Counted from the stretch's first letter, positions 22,462 through 35,171 are shown. The stretch: DNA of 64,000 bases from Termitomyces sp. T153 (GCA_018296165.2 JACKQL020000016.1:682001-746000); one strand, 5' to 3'. Translations and numbers: made by a program. The notes: generated by a model not told the origin, from the letters alone.

Positions 22462-23567
22462 TTTTCCCACTACGCCAGCGAGTCACACGATGGTTGTATA
22501 TGGGAACTCTGCCCGTTGTCGTCCTACCTCGTCCTCAAGCAGTTAAAGAAGCGGTATCAGAAAGTTGGAAGCAGAAGGAGAGCTTGTAGTCTGCCGTAGG
22601 AGATCGATAGAACGGCTAAAACAATGACCAGGTGGGGCAAGTGGGGCGACAAGGGTGCACGGGCAATTCCCGAGGACTTGGGAACGATATAAGTATATAC
22701 CATCGGAATTGGTACATAGATGACAGATTTGCCCTTTGAACTTGTGCCGTATGAAGCAGGAAGCCTCGAAGATGATCATCCGTGATGGACACGACACGGT
22801 CACCCTGTGTACTCCATGCAGGTGGGACTAAACCTCGACAAGTCGGCATGTTTTTGATAGACAGCTTGTTGATTTGACCCTGGCTGATGGGTGGGAAGTT
22901 TTGAGACCATTTTGTAAAGAAGAGTGGAGTGTTTGATGCAGGACCCAAGTCGCGCCGGGTGTTGTCGAAGGTGTTAGCGTTCTGCCGATCGAAGGAAAGA
23001 ATGATATCCAGTGGGATTTGGGATTTGGCCGGACAAGAGAAGGGGAGAGAAAAGAGAACACGTTCGTCGTTCACGGCATAGATATAGGTTGCAGAGCTAC
23101 TGTATGGATGGCTCATTTTTCCTACTGCGTCAGTGAGTAACACGATGGTTCTATGTGTCACTCATAGGAACTCTACCCGTTTTAGTCGCCCTTCGTCCTC
23201 AAGCAGTTAAAGAAGAGGGATCCAAAAGTTAGAACAAGATCTTGAAGCCTTCCGTACGAGATCTAGAGAACAGCTAAATCAATGACCAGGTGGGGCGAGT
23301 GGGGCAAAAAGGGTGCACGGACAATTCCCAAGGACATGGGAATGATATAAGTATATACCATTAGAATCGGTACACAGTTGATAGATTTGCCTTGGAACTC
23401 GTGGGGATGCAGGAAGCTCAAAGATGATCATCATGATGGACACGACACGGGCACCCGGTGTACTCCACGCATGTGGGACGAAACTTCAATACTTGTTGAT
23501 TTGACCTTGATGGGTGGGAAGCTTCGAGACCATTCTGTAAAGAAGAGTGTTTGATGCGGCCGAACTT
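22272..23567. repeat. Tandem segmental duplication, two units of about 0.66 kb
   Basis: Unit 1 (about 22272-22940) and unit 2 (about 22941-23567) align along their length. For example GAAGGTGTTAGCGTTCTG occurs near 22299 and 22967, and ATGACCAGGTGGGGC near 22623 and 23281. Spacing between paired anchors is 658-668 bp. Numerous substitutions and small indels show the duplication is not recent. Confidence 0.75.
22543..23116 (-). pseudogene. Unrecognised gene or pseudogene (copy A of the duplication)
   Basis: The ATG at 23116 opens MSHPYSSSATYIYAVND. The downstream part reads NANTFDNTRRDLGPASN, FPPISQGQINKLSIKN, RGLVPPAW and VSITDDHLRGFLLHTAQVQ. The expected splice donor after AVND reads GAACGT instead of the GTACGT kept in copy B, so splicing is probably lost; without splicing the frame stays open by chance. 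No domain recognised. Confidence 0.4.
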
Positions 23568-23569
23568 CT

Positions 23570-25054
23570 TACCGAGGATTTACGATAGGTGACCATTCGA
23601 CAAACCCACGTGACACTGAGGAACAATATTTTGACTAGATATTTAAAGAATCTAAGAATGTGGTAAGAATGACTTAATCAAATTCATGATTCTCTCTGTG
23701 CGTTTCTGTTGAATCCATAAAAGGAGTATCATGAATTGATTTACAATCTATTTTAGTGGCCTGTGCAATAATATTGAGTTAAAATTGAATAAAATAGTAG
23801 GAATATTTTTTCAAAGAGCCTTTTTGCATATTCAATATCAGATTATATAGTATCTCAATGGTTGACAAGACATTGTTGTGAATTAAAGTGTTTGATTAGC
23901 CATTTAAGATCATTGTCAAATAAGTTTTAGATGGAGAAGAAGATGCAAAAATTATTTGACAAAGACCTTATATGGATGGTAAAATACGTTATTCCTTTTT
24001 TGTCAAAATTTGAAAAGTTTTCTTTCAATAGGCTGGTCACAAATATTAGATAAAAATACTCAGAAACCTTTGACCAGTATTATAATTGTTGCATAAATTT
24101 CAAATCCATTCATGATACTCCTTTCATGGCTTTGTAAAACCACTCAAAGAAAGTAATGAATTTCATTAATTCTAAATGATTCCTATCATATTCTCAAATT
24201 CTTTTAGCTCAAAGGATCGTTTTCTACCCACGCTCAGTGTGAGATGACTGTGATGTGACCATGAATATGTGAAGCTAGTCCAGGTAGCTGCTGAGCATGT
24301 GTCAATTCTGCCTACACAATGCCATGTAACACAACTCATTGATTAGTGCATATGTATCCATCCAATTCATAGTGAACTTCTGGCAGGAACAACACTTCAA
24401 GTCCCTGTACTTAACAAACCAGTTTTAGACAGAATGGAACCTTTGTGAAGTCTGGCTCATTACAGAGGCTTTGTAATCAGCAGCATTCAGTATTTCCAGC
24501 TGCAGCTGCAGTTGTGCAACCATTCTTGAAGTCATGTACTCAGCAAGTTTGATGATACCCACACCTTCATCAACACAATGGTATTAGGAAAGGATAAACT
24601 TGAAACAACATTGATACATAAGAAGAGTAAATCTGGGTGCTTGATACAGTCAGAACTCTGTCTTTTTTCTGCAAGACTTTCACAACCTATCAAGACCTTG
24701 GCATCAGAGCTGCCATTGATGGTGATCAAAAGAAGCTGCTTAAAAATCTTAAAAATGTGGGGTATCCAAAATGGGAAATGGGATTATGGGATATGCCTAT
24801 TGGATGATATGAGCAAAGGAAGCTGTCAAACAACCTAATGAATCTGTAGGGTTTCCAGTGACAAGTGATATGTCTCAAAATCTGCAACCATATCAATACT
24901 ATTGTACTCCTACTGACCATTTCATACATATTGGTTGACGAATATTTAACAGTTCTTGCTTTATTGCATTCTTGTTCTGTACTGTAGGAAAATATACACA
25001 TATATTTTACTGTGTTCTCCAACCAGGCGGACAAACCCCCAACAAATGTGCAAA
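23570..25054. other. AT-rich, CpG-poor repeat-like stretch
   Basis: 23600-24200 is very AT-rich with almost no CpG, like the transposon interiors elsewhere in the window. 24200-25000 holds short broken ORFs (24532-24838 in both strands) with no recognisable transposon motif. Probably an old unclassified repeat. Confidence 0.4.
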
Positions 25055-25480
25055 TTAATATGACATGCCTTTGTTGATGCAGAAATCAGATCTTGGTGTT
25101 TTAGGTGAGCAGTGATTGCCGGCCGTGGAAGTCCGGAGAAAGAGATACGGTATGAATGCGGAACGGGTTTCGGATTGAATGACGGGGTCAAATACACTTG
25201 GACTTCTCGAATTCGAACTCCTCGCGTCCCTCGAATTATCGTAAATAGTACCTGCATATGACACTTCTCCCCACGGTCTCTGCTTACAACAGCAACGTGC
25301 CCGTAGTGGTTGAATTTGAAAACACTCATACTCCACCACCTTGGTTTCCAGCTTGTTGTGCATCGCCACATTCTGTGGAATAATCCTCGTCATCAGGCGA
25401 ATATCATCAATAGCTGAGACGACCGTGAAGAGGGGATCGATCTATCGCTAGCTCTCAATGTGAGTTAGCGGCATCTACGT
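25055..25480 (-). CDS. Unrecognised minus-strand coding stretch
   Basis: An open minus-strand frame from about 25470 reads DPLFTVVSAIDDIRLMTRI, continues IPQNVAMHNKLETKVVEYEC, and is followed by a Cys-rich segment with a GTAAGC donor-like site near 25290. Base composition is host-like with normal CpG. It may be an exon of an independent small gene downstream of the terpene synthase, or the 3' portion of a gene whose first exon lies nearer 25500. No family recognised. Confidence 0.25.
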
Positions 25481-25589
25481 ACCAACGACCTCTACGTGCG
25501 TGGCATATGAGACTGAGTTGAGGACAGGTACACTGATATATATCATACAAATTCCTAGCAGAGAGAAAATTGGAAAAGTAACTAAGAAA

Positions 25590-27534
25590 CTACCTTAAGT
25601 AGAGCTTGGGCGTAGTTGTTATGCTTTCCATCATCTCCCAAGCACAGTCAGCATATTCCCATTCCTCCGTTATCTGAGGAATCTTCGGACCACGAACCGT
25701 ACCCCGATCAAGCCAAGATTGTATATGGCCAATGCCTCCTTGATTGCGGGGAAGAGCATTTTGAGTACATCCGTTCGTTTCTGACTGCTCCTTGCGCAAT
25801 GATTGGACCTCTTCAATAGGCCAAATAGCGAGGGCAGTGGTTACGCCATCGTTCTTCGCCATGATTGAAGACATTCCCCATTTCCAAAACCAACTATTAT
25901 CCCATGAACCATCTTCGCATTGCATTGATAGAAGATTCTTTAAAGCACGTTCGTCTATGACGCCTGCTACCGTTGCAGCGATGATTCGAGCAGAAAGAGA
26001 AAGGGAATCCCCTTCCACGCCAAAACGTTCTATGACCCGTTCTTTGAAGATTGATCCGAGACGTCGACGAACTTCCGCAGAAGTTTGGAGGAGGCGGGAG
26101 AGGAAGAACAAAAATACGTCGGCCCCAATATAATAGGTTGTCCCTGATATGTACGCGCGATGTGTAAGAACCTGTTCGACCCAGTCAAGTGTCTCGGGAA
26201 GTTCATGACCTCTCCCATTTTCGTAAAAGAGGTTCAACACATTGATACAGATTACTGGATCTATATAGGAGGTTGTAAATCAGTAACAACGTCAATCAGC
26301 TCAATTTGTAGAGGGAAGTTTCACCGATGCGAGGACGGGAATGGTCGAAATATACTTGAATGATTGCATCGGAGTCCCGATACTCGAGCATTTCATCCAT
26401 AATCTTATGTTTTGTGCCCACGTCGACATGGTCCGTGACGGTAAGGCCGATAGCGGTTGTATCGAGGTCATTTCTGATGAGCAATGTCCCATTCAGTTTT
26501 TCTGCAACCGTCAAATTGAACTCACGGATAGACTTCAGTTGTGAACAACGTGCCATCCGGGAAAACATTGAATTGTCCAGGAGACTTTACATAATCGACA
26601 AGAGAGCTTTTTCAACTCTATCAACAATTCCGACCCCATGCAAATCAGGAGTAGGACTTACTCATCACCTGTAGCTAGGAGAATTATAAGTTGAGAATAG
26701 TCCTGACATAAATCATCAGTTAGATCTGGCACTTGCAGAAAGTAATACTCAAGAAACAGACATCCATAAATTCAATGCCATTCGAGGTCACGGTCTTCAA
26801 ATTCTTCTTGTGAGAGGTTAAAAATCTCTTTCCACGCAGAACAGGATCGTAGCAAAGATTCTTGAGGTCTTTGATAACTTTTGACTCGTTGTCAAAAATA
26901 ATACCATGCATTCCAAAGGATCGAGCTGTCAAGACATTCTCCAGCTTGTCATCGACCAGAATGGTGCGCGAAGGATCAATCCCAGTCCTCTCGATAACAT
27001 GCCTGAAGAAACCGAGATTTGGTTTACGTTGGTGGGCAGAAGCACTGAGAATAGACTTCTAGTTAAGCAGCGTCCAACATAAATAGAGTCGAAGGAGGAA
27101 ACATACGATGTGAATACGTGATCAAAAAGGGCCCACTGTGATGGGGTCGCCTTTCTTTCCAAAATCTCCCAGGAGGGTGCTGATATGTTGGACATAGCAT
27201 AAATCATAAGGCCGGCTTCCTTGAGTTCCTGAATAACCTCCAGCATTTTCGTGTTGCTCTGCAAAGAGTCCTGCGCAACTTGCAAGGTGTCCTTCACCGC
27301 AGCAGGATCGACTAGAAAATCCTTTGCAACACGAGAGTATACCTCGGCTTCGTTAATATTACCCTTTTCATACTCAAACCAGTGAGAACAAGACAGAATC
27401 CTACGAAGCAGCTTTTCTGGAAGAGGAGGGTTCGAAGAGAGAGACCAAGTGAAGAGCACGTCACCGAGATCAAATATGATGGCAGTATAGAGGTTGGAGT
27501 GAGAAGAAGTATTGTGAACATCAGTAGGAGTCAT
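25590..27534 (-). CDS. HAD-like class II sesquiterpene (drimane-type) synthase, 550 aa, six exons
   Basis: Exons 27534-27107, 27044-26762, 26702-26662, 26606-26526, 26473-26325 and 26260-25590 join to 1,653 nt in one frame; introns are 52-64 nt. Residues 1 to about 210 form a haloacid-dehalogenase-like domain: AIIFDLGDVLF (Asp22), RKPNLGFFRHV (Lys150) and LVDDKLENVL (Asp174/175). The rest is a terpene cyclase beta-domain with the DxDTT motif DLDTT at 280-284, LNLFYENGRGHELPETLDW, HRAYISGT, FLFFLSRLL and a QW-type repeat QCEDGSWDNSWFWKWG. In this family (for example AstC of Aspergillus and Antrodia drimenol synthases) DxDTT protonates farnesyl diphosphate to a drimanyl product and the HAD part can dephosphorylate it. 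All motifs are intact and no stop or frame break is seen, so it is probably functional. The product is inferred from the family. Confidence 0.9.
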
Positions 27535-27567
27535 TTTCTCGTGGGAATGTAAATCCCATCTTTCGCC

Positions 27568-27575
27568 TTTAAATA
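27568..27575 (-). promoter_or_regulatory. Possible TATA box of the terpene synthase gene
   Basis: TATTTAAA on the minus strand, about 35 bp upstream of the ATG at 27534. That is close for a TATA element and implies a short leader. Sequence and position only. Confidence 0.35.
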
Positions 27576-28779
27576 CACAGGTGGATTCGTTCCAACTGTC
27601 TTCTAAGCCTTATTAGACATGGAATACGACTGATATTCCACGCCTAATTTGGCGTCTTTTCTTAAGTTCCCCTCTTCCTGCAATCATACACCCCATTTGG
27701 GACTGTCTTCGAGAATGCTGTCCTGCTATAAGTCCGGAACTATTGCCGGTGATGTCTAGGTCAGGCACGGTTGTCAATGGCCGTCGGCAGCATGTGATGC
27801 ATCCCCGACGGTCACGTCGGCTATTCGTCGGCCTCGTCTGGAGATGACACCGTTGCTCGTTGTCGGACAGCTCGCATCCCCACTTGGAAATCATTAGGTC
27901 AAGGCCCATCTAGTATAGCTGGTGAGTTGTGACCACGCAGTCAGATGGAATTAGCTGTTTCTGGGTTGGGGGTATTGTGCCTCAATTTACAATGATTTAT
28001 TCTACAAATGTCAGCCTTGAACCCTTGCCAAGCTAGCTAGGGGTCACCAATTGTGTTTCAACTCTATATCTGTCTATTGCAAGTAATACTATGTATGAAC
28101 TAAGACATAGATAAAGACTGCAGGTAATGGTATCCTAATTGTCATATTCCATTCCTATCTAAGCCTTCAATCACTACTTTCAGCTCAGCAACATTTGAAA
28201 TGTACTTATCAGTTCTATGATCTATCTTTCCTCAAAGGTGAACTTCCACACTTGGCCAGGTCATACACAAATAGAAACTCCTGCTGTTCCAATAGACAAG
28301 TCCCAGAACATCTGATCCTATTCTTAGTACTGCTGATTGCAACACAGCACCTGCTCCTAGGTGATAAGAGACCTTCTACAATACTTCCCATTAATTTGGT
28401 ATCATATATAAGGGTGGCACTTTGTTTGGTATAGAGATACTTGAGTAACATCTGTACTGCCAACTTGTAGACAGGAAGGACTATCCTATACATCAATGTT
28501 ACAGCTGCAGAGTGTACAGTTGAAAATGGTATTTTGCATCATGATATTAGTGCAGAGTTTGATGTGGTAGCTTGGAATGCAAGACACATGTGTAAATGAA
28601 TGGCTACCCTATCCTCTCCCCATTTATAAATATAGACTATCCACAGTTGCACCATTCTATAACTTAAGCAATGTCCAATGTGCATGCTGATCCCACAATC
28701 ACAAGTTTATCAAATGAAATCTTTTATTTTCAGGTCTCTTTGAGTAAATTTTCTGAACACTGGCATTGGAGATCCTTAG
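27576..28779. other. Upstream region of the terpene synthase and left edge of the repeat island
   Basis: 27600-27920 still has many CpG sites (host-like). From about 27950 CpG drops sharply, marking the repeat island border. ORFs at 28195-28496 are unrecognised. Confidence 0.4.
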
Positions 28780-28916
28780 ACTTGTTCTCTTTGGATCTCC
28801 CTCTGCCAGGTGAGTAGCTAGAACTCTAGAACTTCTTGTAGATGCTGAATAGACTTTGGATCTCCCTCTGCCAGTTCTGTGACTGAGCCACAGCCTCCAG
28901 AGGTCACCCTTTTTAC
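28780..28916. repeat. LTR-like end related to the solo LTR at 56277-56809
   Basis: Shares CCTTAGACTTGTTC and GAGCCACAGCCTCCAGAGG with the last 80 bp of the solo LTR and ends ..TTTTTACA at 28916. Here a 21-bp stretch (CTTTGGATCTCCCTCTGCCAG) is present twice, near 28791 and 28856, suggesting an internal tandem duplication. It abuts the copia pol fragment and may be that element's 3' LTR or a separate insertion. Confidence 0.45.
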
Positions 28917-31222
28917 AGCAGCCATGTATCCAACCAGTACATATTTTACTGACTGTGGTTCCAGCTTTGTTTTGACCAACTCTTCAGGGACCTTTGCAAA
29001 GGCAAAACATCCAAATGGTCTTAGGTGGCTACCATCTTGGCAAGTGTACATCCAGGTTTCCTCAGGGATTGCTTCATGATGAGGCTGATGGGAGTTGGTT
29101 ATGCATGCAGATCTGCATGGCAGATCTCTTAATAAACCACTCTCAATCAGGACACACCTGATTCCCTTAATGACTGTGCAGATCACATGTTCAATGAATA
29201 TACTCTAGGAGTGTGTGTAGGGAACAACAGGTTTTAAGACAATGCCATGGGTTGAGCAATATTCCTCCTACCAGTCATTCAGCCATTCTCTTCCTGCATC
29301 TACATGGACCATCACTAGCTTGCATCCCATTTGTCTCTCATCTTCAGTATAGTATGATGCAAAAGCAGCCAAAGTGCTAATAGCATCTTTATGTGTGAGG
29401 AAGTATCCTGCCAGCCAGGAAGTGTTTCCATCCATTGCAAGCATCAGGTACAACACTCCTCCTAGTGACATTTTTGTGGCCAGGCCCCATAGGTCCATGT
29501 ATACACAGTGATTTGGCTCTTCTTCCACCTGGCATTCCCTATTGTAGGGTTGCACAGTGCATTTCCCCTGTACAAAATCCTGGCACAATCCTTCTAGGCA
29601 CAATCCTTCTACTTATATGTTCAGCCCATCAAGTAGCCCTGCCTTCATCACTTTGTAGATAGTGTCAGCACTGGCATGTCTGAAGCAATGGTGCCATCCA
29701 TTTAGATTAACTGGGTTACATAGTTTTGTTGCAATCATCACAGTCATTTGTGGTGGAGCTTAAGGTCATCAAGAAGGTACATTCCTTTGCTATCTTTCCC
29801 TATCATCACTGTCCTCCCCTCATGGTCATTAAAGATAGCCTTACCCTGGGCAAACATCACAGCAAAGCCAGCTTGATCAAACTTGCCAATTGATATGAGG
29901 TTTGCAGAGAGGTTAGGAGTGTGAAGGGCTTCTCTGAGCACCAGTCTGGTGCTGCCATATTCCATGTGGACTCTTTTCCTGACTGTTCCTGATCCAATGA
30001 TGTGGAAGACATCATCCTCTGAGGCAGCTTGGCCTTGCCTGTGGGCCTTGAAGGGGGTATAGTCTGAGAACACATCTCAGTTTACTCAAGCAATGGTTGG
30101 TTGCACCAGAGTTGGCAAACATTAGTAGTGCACTACTCACTAAGGTCAGGGTCATGATGGACATATTCTCAGTGGAAATGGTGGGTTTAAATGTGGCTTG
30201 GACAATGGCAGCCAAAGCATATGTGTTTTGAACTGTGTCAGCCATGGGGGTAGCATTTGCCAAATGCACTGTCAGAGCCAGTGTATTTTGGGAGTTGCTA
30301 ATTGAGGATTTTAGGGTGGCTAATGTTTGTTCACAGTTCCTAAAATTTGCTGGAAATGTCCTTCTTTTCCCTCACCTCACCAATAGCACCTCTCAATAAT
30401 GTGACTGGTGCACTTGCAGTTCTGATTGATGCAGACTAGCTTCTCCCTCTGAGGTTTTGCATCTACTTGCAATGCAGTAACTGACAAGGTGTTTGCCTTT
30501 TGGAGCTTTAGGTGTTCCAAGTGGACTAGGAGACCAGAGACAAGGTCAGTGGATGTTTTTGTTGAATACATGCTGGCAACTACTGTGTTCCATGACACAG
30601 GTAGCAACATCATGATGATGGAGTGGAAAGTAGTGTCAGGCATGTTGCTCCCTTTTCAGTGGCAGTAGTCCACTTTACATGGAGGTAAGCAATGTACATT
30701 GAAAAGTTGGTACTATCAGTGAATCTCATGGAGCAGAGTGTGTTCTCAGCTTCCATAGCTGCTAGCTCTGATACAACTTTGTAAGCCTTTGTCAGGGACT
30801 GCCAGGCATCTGCTGCTGATCCATCCATTTTTATTCCCAAGCCTACTTGGGTTCTGCAATTGTAGACAATGAGTCCATTGTCCACACATCTTGCAGATCC
30901 CACTCCACAGCTGAGGGAGTGAGGGAAGATCATTCAGTAGCTTCAGCATCTTTCTCTGGCTTGCAAGGCTTGTGAGGAGATTTTTGGTTGCCTTCAGCTT
31001 GAGTGGTTTTTGTGGTGATGACATTGCCTGGTTTTAGAATTACTCCATTGAGACTCTATTCAGATATCCCTTTGTCCCACATGCATAGGCTGATATCAGT
31101 ACCCAGTTTTTAAAATGGACAAAGCTAGTCCTGTCAAACTGCTGTTCCTCAGGGAATATGGCTGTGCCACCAGTGTGCATGTTATCAGAAATTGTTGTAA
31201 ATTTTTTTGAGTTATCAGGCAA
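28917..31222 (-). mobile_element. Copia gag-pol remnant (gag, protease region, integrase), CpG-depleted
   Basis: Minus-strand frames in order. The gag starts near 31222 (MPDNSKKFTTISDN, FPEEQQFDRTSFVHFKNWV); next come LGIKMDGSAADAWQSLTKAY, TDSTNFSMYIAYLHV and the knuckle-like CINQNCKCTSHIIERCY near 30400. A protease/pre-integrase part follows (IGSGTVRKRVHMEYGS, LHTPNLSANLISIGKFDQAG). The integrase has CVYMDLWGLATKMSLGGV, MLAMDGNTSWLAGYFLTHK and VMVHVDAGREWLNDW, then HLRPFGCFAFAKVPEEL and KYVLVGY. Reverse transcriptase and RNase H are missing: coding stops at 28917 against an LTR-like end. Multiple frame breaks show it is dead. Confidence 0.8.
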
Positions 31223-32949
31223 GTGTGTTGCAAGCTATCAAATTTTGTGCAGGAAAAAATATGCTAATGGGGCCTATCACCTGTAGAGCAAAACACATTC
31301 TAAGACCTCAGACATTGCAATGTAGGTTAGACAACTCTATTAATACCTGCAGAGCAAAACATGTCATAAGACTACAGGTATCCACAAATATAGTCAAAAT
31401 GAGTAATATAATGATTGGTACATACCCTCAGATGTCACAATGTAAGTTAGACAAATGAAGGACAAAGTTTTGTGTATCCAAATATTCTGTGCAGATGAAA
31501 ATAAGGTTTTGGATAAAGTCTAGTTGATACAGGAAGTGGGGAATAGTAGCATAACATAAGATAAGTACAGGAAAGGGAATTATAGTAACAAAAATAATGA
31601 AACAGGCAGTGACATTGTACCTCAACAAGATAGATAGTGGACACTGGAGACCAGAGCAGACAGAAGGCTGACAGTGCTACATTGGACAGAAGTGAGGATT
31701 GGATGGTGGGCACCAGATAGTAGATGGAAAGGAGGTTGAAGAGCAGCAGGTTGAAGAGCAATATGATGACTTTGGAACACAAAAAAGGGACTATTAACTT
31801 GCACTGAATATCTGGCAGATTTCCTTTCCTGCTCTACTGAGTGGCTGTCCTCTGTAAGTGGTTTTCCTCCTCTGGACTTAGCCAATTCATAATATTTTGT
31901 GCAGCCACATTGTACTGTGAAAATGCCTCTTGTTGTGAGCTGTCAAGAGTTTTTTATCCCCTGATTGATTTCTTTTGACATTGTTTGCCAGATGATGTCC
32001 CTAACAGAAATTTCCATGAGTGTACTTGGATTTTTATGCTTGTTATATGGTCTCCAGGAATTTTTTATGTGGTTTCCAACTTTCTACTAGAAGGCATTAG
32101 AAGTCTGCATTTAGCAAATGTGAATGGGGACTCACCTTGATTTCCTCTGCCCACTCTGCTCCAGTTTCTGGTGCTGTTTCCTTACTGGCCCAGTAGTTGA
32201 AAATATCAGTGAGGATTTTATCTTTTAAGATGGTGGTTCTAGCCTGACAATTTAGCTCTTGCCAGTTACATTTCCTTATATGATTCAACAATTGTCCTCT
32301 CATCTGCAGTAAAGAGTGGTTCTGTTTGTCTTTTTCTTGAAGAAAATAGTAGTTCCAGCACCTGGCAGACATTGGGTATGGGCTTGTTGGACAAGGACAT
32401 TTTGTAGGCCCAATTTCTGAATTCCATCTTTGTCAAACACTAAATCACATGATCTTTCACCCACATGAAAAACTTTCATAGATTATTTTTTTATATATAT
32501 TCAAATTTATTGTGCTGAGCATGGTGCCATGGTGCACATTCTGCTGTGAGTCTAGTTAGTAACTACAAGAGCAGAGGAATTCCATGTCCCTCCACATATG
32601 CAGATAAGGTGGGCCAGATTTTCTGGACTGTTTTAGTCCTCCCTCCCCTAGTACTTCTCCTGTAATAGTGTAGCATGTGGTGTGATGCAGCAACAGGTGC
32701 CACACACTCAAGGTGCATGGCAGTAGACTCAAGCAGTCAGTGCAGCTGTCAGCCCACCTGGTGAGAAGTATTAGTCCTGGTGTCTGGTGGGCCATGTCCT
32801 GGTGCCAATATTAGTGCATTTGAAGTAGGTTTGAATTAGGATTGGGTAGTTTTATATGTTACTCCACCTGAGCTCCCCTCATCTGTTGTCCCTGCTGTTT
32901 CTCTCTGGCCTCACCTGGTTCATTTATTTGAATCATTTTGTTGCAAGTA
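31223..32949. other. CpG-poor repeat-derived sequence without recognisable coding
   Basis: Contains a near-duplicate pair, ACCTGTAGAGCAAAACACATTC and ACCTGCAGAGCAAAACATGTCA (about 31281 and 31347), and nearby copies of GACATTGCAATGTAGGTTAG / GATGTCACAATGTAAGTTAG (31310 and 31433), i.e. short imperfect tandem units. ORFs at 31447-32372 and 32556-32795 are unrecognised. Confidence 0.4.
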
Positions 32950-34036
32950 TATATCTAAAAAGATGTTTTGTTGTATCAGCCAATGTTAGTATCTGGGACA
33001 GCATGGATGGTCTCAGTCAGTCAAGGTCCTTGCCCTGGTTTGGTCTTGCCATTGTTTGCCCTTTTAGAGTGCATTTTTGTGTACTGTTGTCCTCTCCCTG
33101 CAGTCCTGCTTGGCCTGAATGTTCTCAGCAGCATTGTGGACCCTGTTGAGCAGGCAGTGTGCTGGATGTGGCCTTTGGTTGTCTGGTGCTTTAATCATTG
33201 CTTGGCTGTTGCTGCCCACAATCATCCATGCTGGTATGTCATGTCCTCATTTGGTCAGCATGGCAATCCCACTGTCACTTCAACTATTTCTGCCTCATAC
33301 ACTGTGTGTTCCATTGCTGGTCCTAGGTGGTATGTCAAATGCTCACTCTCCCATCTATGTTTGTATAGGACTGCCAAAGTGTCAGTTCTACTCTCAAAGC
33401 CAGAGCCACATCACAGTAGACTGCTACTTGGGTATGTGTTTTCTGAGCTGTAGTGAGTGCCTCCACCTTGTCCTTACCAATGTGGAATGACATTGACAGG
33501 ATGTAGTCTGGGCTTTGGCACACCAGTTGGACTGTTTCCATCCTTGTTGGGTCAACTCTCATGACATGGAAGACTTGATGGAGCAGTGCTCTGTGTCTCA
33601 CTACATATTGCTTTGCCAACCTGCATACAACTGTGTAGAGAGGGTGCTCAGGTGGAAGGGATGATAGATAGCACCACTGCTCTGTGTATTATCTTTTGAA
33701 ACAGGGGATCCACTGGCAGTATAGATATGTGGACATTTAGTACATGCCCAGCAGTGGTGCTCAGTGCCCCAGTGATGGTCCTTGCTATTGTTTGCTGTGG
33801 GGAGATCAGCTTGTTAGTAACTGGTATGGAGCCTAGCCTTTTCTTGCCTGATGGAGCCTCATGCACACCTGTGTACCACACATCTGCTGCATAAGTGAAT
33901 GCTGGTACAGCCACCATATTGTAGAGTTGCCAGATGCTCTTTGGTGGCATCCCACCATATGGTCTTGTCAGGCACATCACCTGCAGAGACCACCATGTTG
34001 CCTGTGCTGCCATGTTCTTGCAGTGCACATTCCATC
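32950..34036 (-). mobile_element. LINE (Tad-like) 3' part: end of reverse transcriptase and RNase H remnant
   Basis: Minus strand, continuing directly from 41788 after removal of the nested LTR element. Conserved LINE segments: WNVHCKNMAAQATWWSLQV, LYNMVAVPAFTYAADVWYTG, GSIPVTNKLISPQQTIARTI, NVHISILPVDPLFQKIIHRA, then VYCD and HLTYHLGPAMEHTVYEAEIV (RNase H) down to about 32950. The order RT-thumb then RNase H is that of fungal Tad/I-clade LINEs. Frames are broken and CpG is depleted, so it is inactive. Confidence 0.75.
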
Positions 34037-35171
34037 TGTCAGGTTCCACTGACCATGGGAGCTCAGCTGCACTGGGCGAGTCCTTACTAGGCGGACATGA
34101 TTCCCTGCACTGACAACTGAGCACTTGGAGGTGTTCCAAACACTGGGGACTTGTGAGGATAGTTAGTGGGAATTGATCCAAGCAAGTCTGGGGAGGTCCA
34201 GAGGAGTAGAGGATGAGTTGCAGGAAAGGGGGACAGGCTTGGTGGAGTTCAGGCATAAGTCTGTATGTGAGTATTGCAGGTGCAGAGGAGGTGGAGGCTA
34301 CACAAATGACAGGAGTGGAGCTGGAGTTCTGATGGGGGATCAATGGGGATTGATAGGGTTTGGAGCTGAGCATGTAGTGAGGTCTGGAGTTGGTGAAAGA
34401 GTGTCAGAGGTTCATAATTGTAATCGTGGAGTTTATGAGGGCATTATGGTCGAGAGGACTTGAACATGATAGACAGAATCAAACGAGATGAGATGGAGTC
34501 GAATGAAATGAGATGGAGACAAGACAAGAACAAGAATAGATTCAGGTGGAGACATGGAATGATAATGAAATGATAACGGAATAGAGACAAGACCAGACTG
34601 GGAGACTGAGAATAAGGAAAATGAGACACAGAACACAAAACATGAGAAGAAACAATCAGAAACACATCAGGTAAGGCAGGTAATCTCAAGACTAGAGTAC
34701 AAAGAGCTACTCTACATCTTATATACTGACTACTGGAGAGCTCTGGGAATGTTGGCTGTGGCAGTGGGGCTTGGCAGAGCTTGATGAAGTCGACAGGTGT
34801 TGATTACAACTAGAGAGTGGGCCATGTTGATATGTTGATGGGATCAATTGTTGACATGGGCCATTCTGAGGTCATCGTGATACTCTAAGGTAAGTCAAAG
34901 GAACCAGGGTGTCGAGTCAATGATGTGTAACGGGGTCAGGCATGGCAGGGGAGTGGTCCCAGGGGCTCAGGAGATCCAGGGGAAGCACTGGCAGCTGCAG
35001 GGAAGACATCAGAGTTGGCCAGGGGGCCATTGGAGTTAGCCGAGAATGTGTCAGAGTTAGCTAGAGTAGGTGCAGAGTGCTGGGGAAGTTTGATGGAGCA
35101 TTGGGGGAGGTTCTGGGGGGACAGGGGTTTGTTGGGCAATGTACGGGGGGTCCAGGGAATGGGTCATGACA
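34037..35171 (-). repeat. LTR (3' LTR by polypurine-tract orientation)
   Basis: 1,135 bp. Pairs with 40644-41787. In the first 430 bp the two LTRs differ by 28 substitutions, all transitions, plus a single-base gap. Contains repeats such as AATGAAATGAGATGGAG near 34500. Confidence 0.9.

Noticed and set aside
26929..27534. HAD-like protein as a separate 201-aa gene
   Set aside because: The last 45 codons of that ORF read through an intron (27045-27106). With the intron removed, the HAD motif LVDDKLENVL and the following terpene-cyclase domain come into one frame, giving a 550-aa fusion typical of the family.
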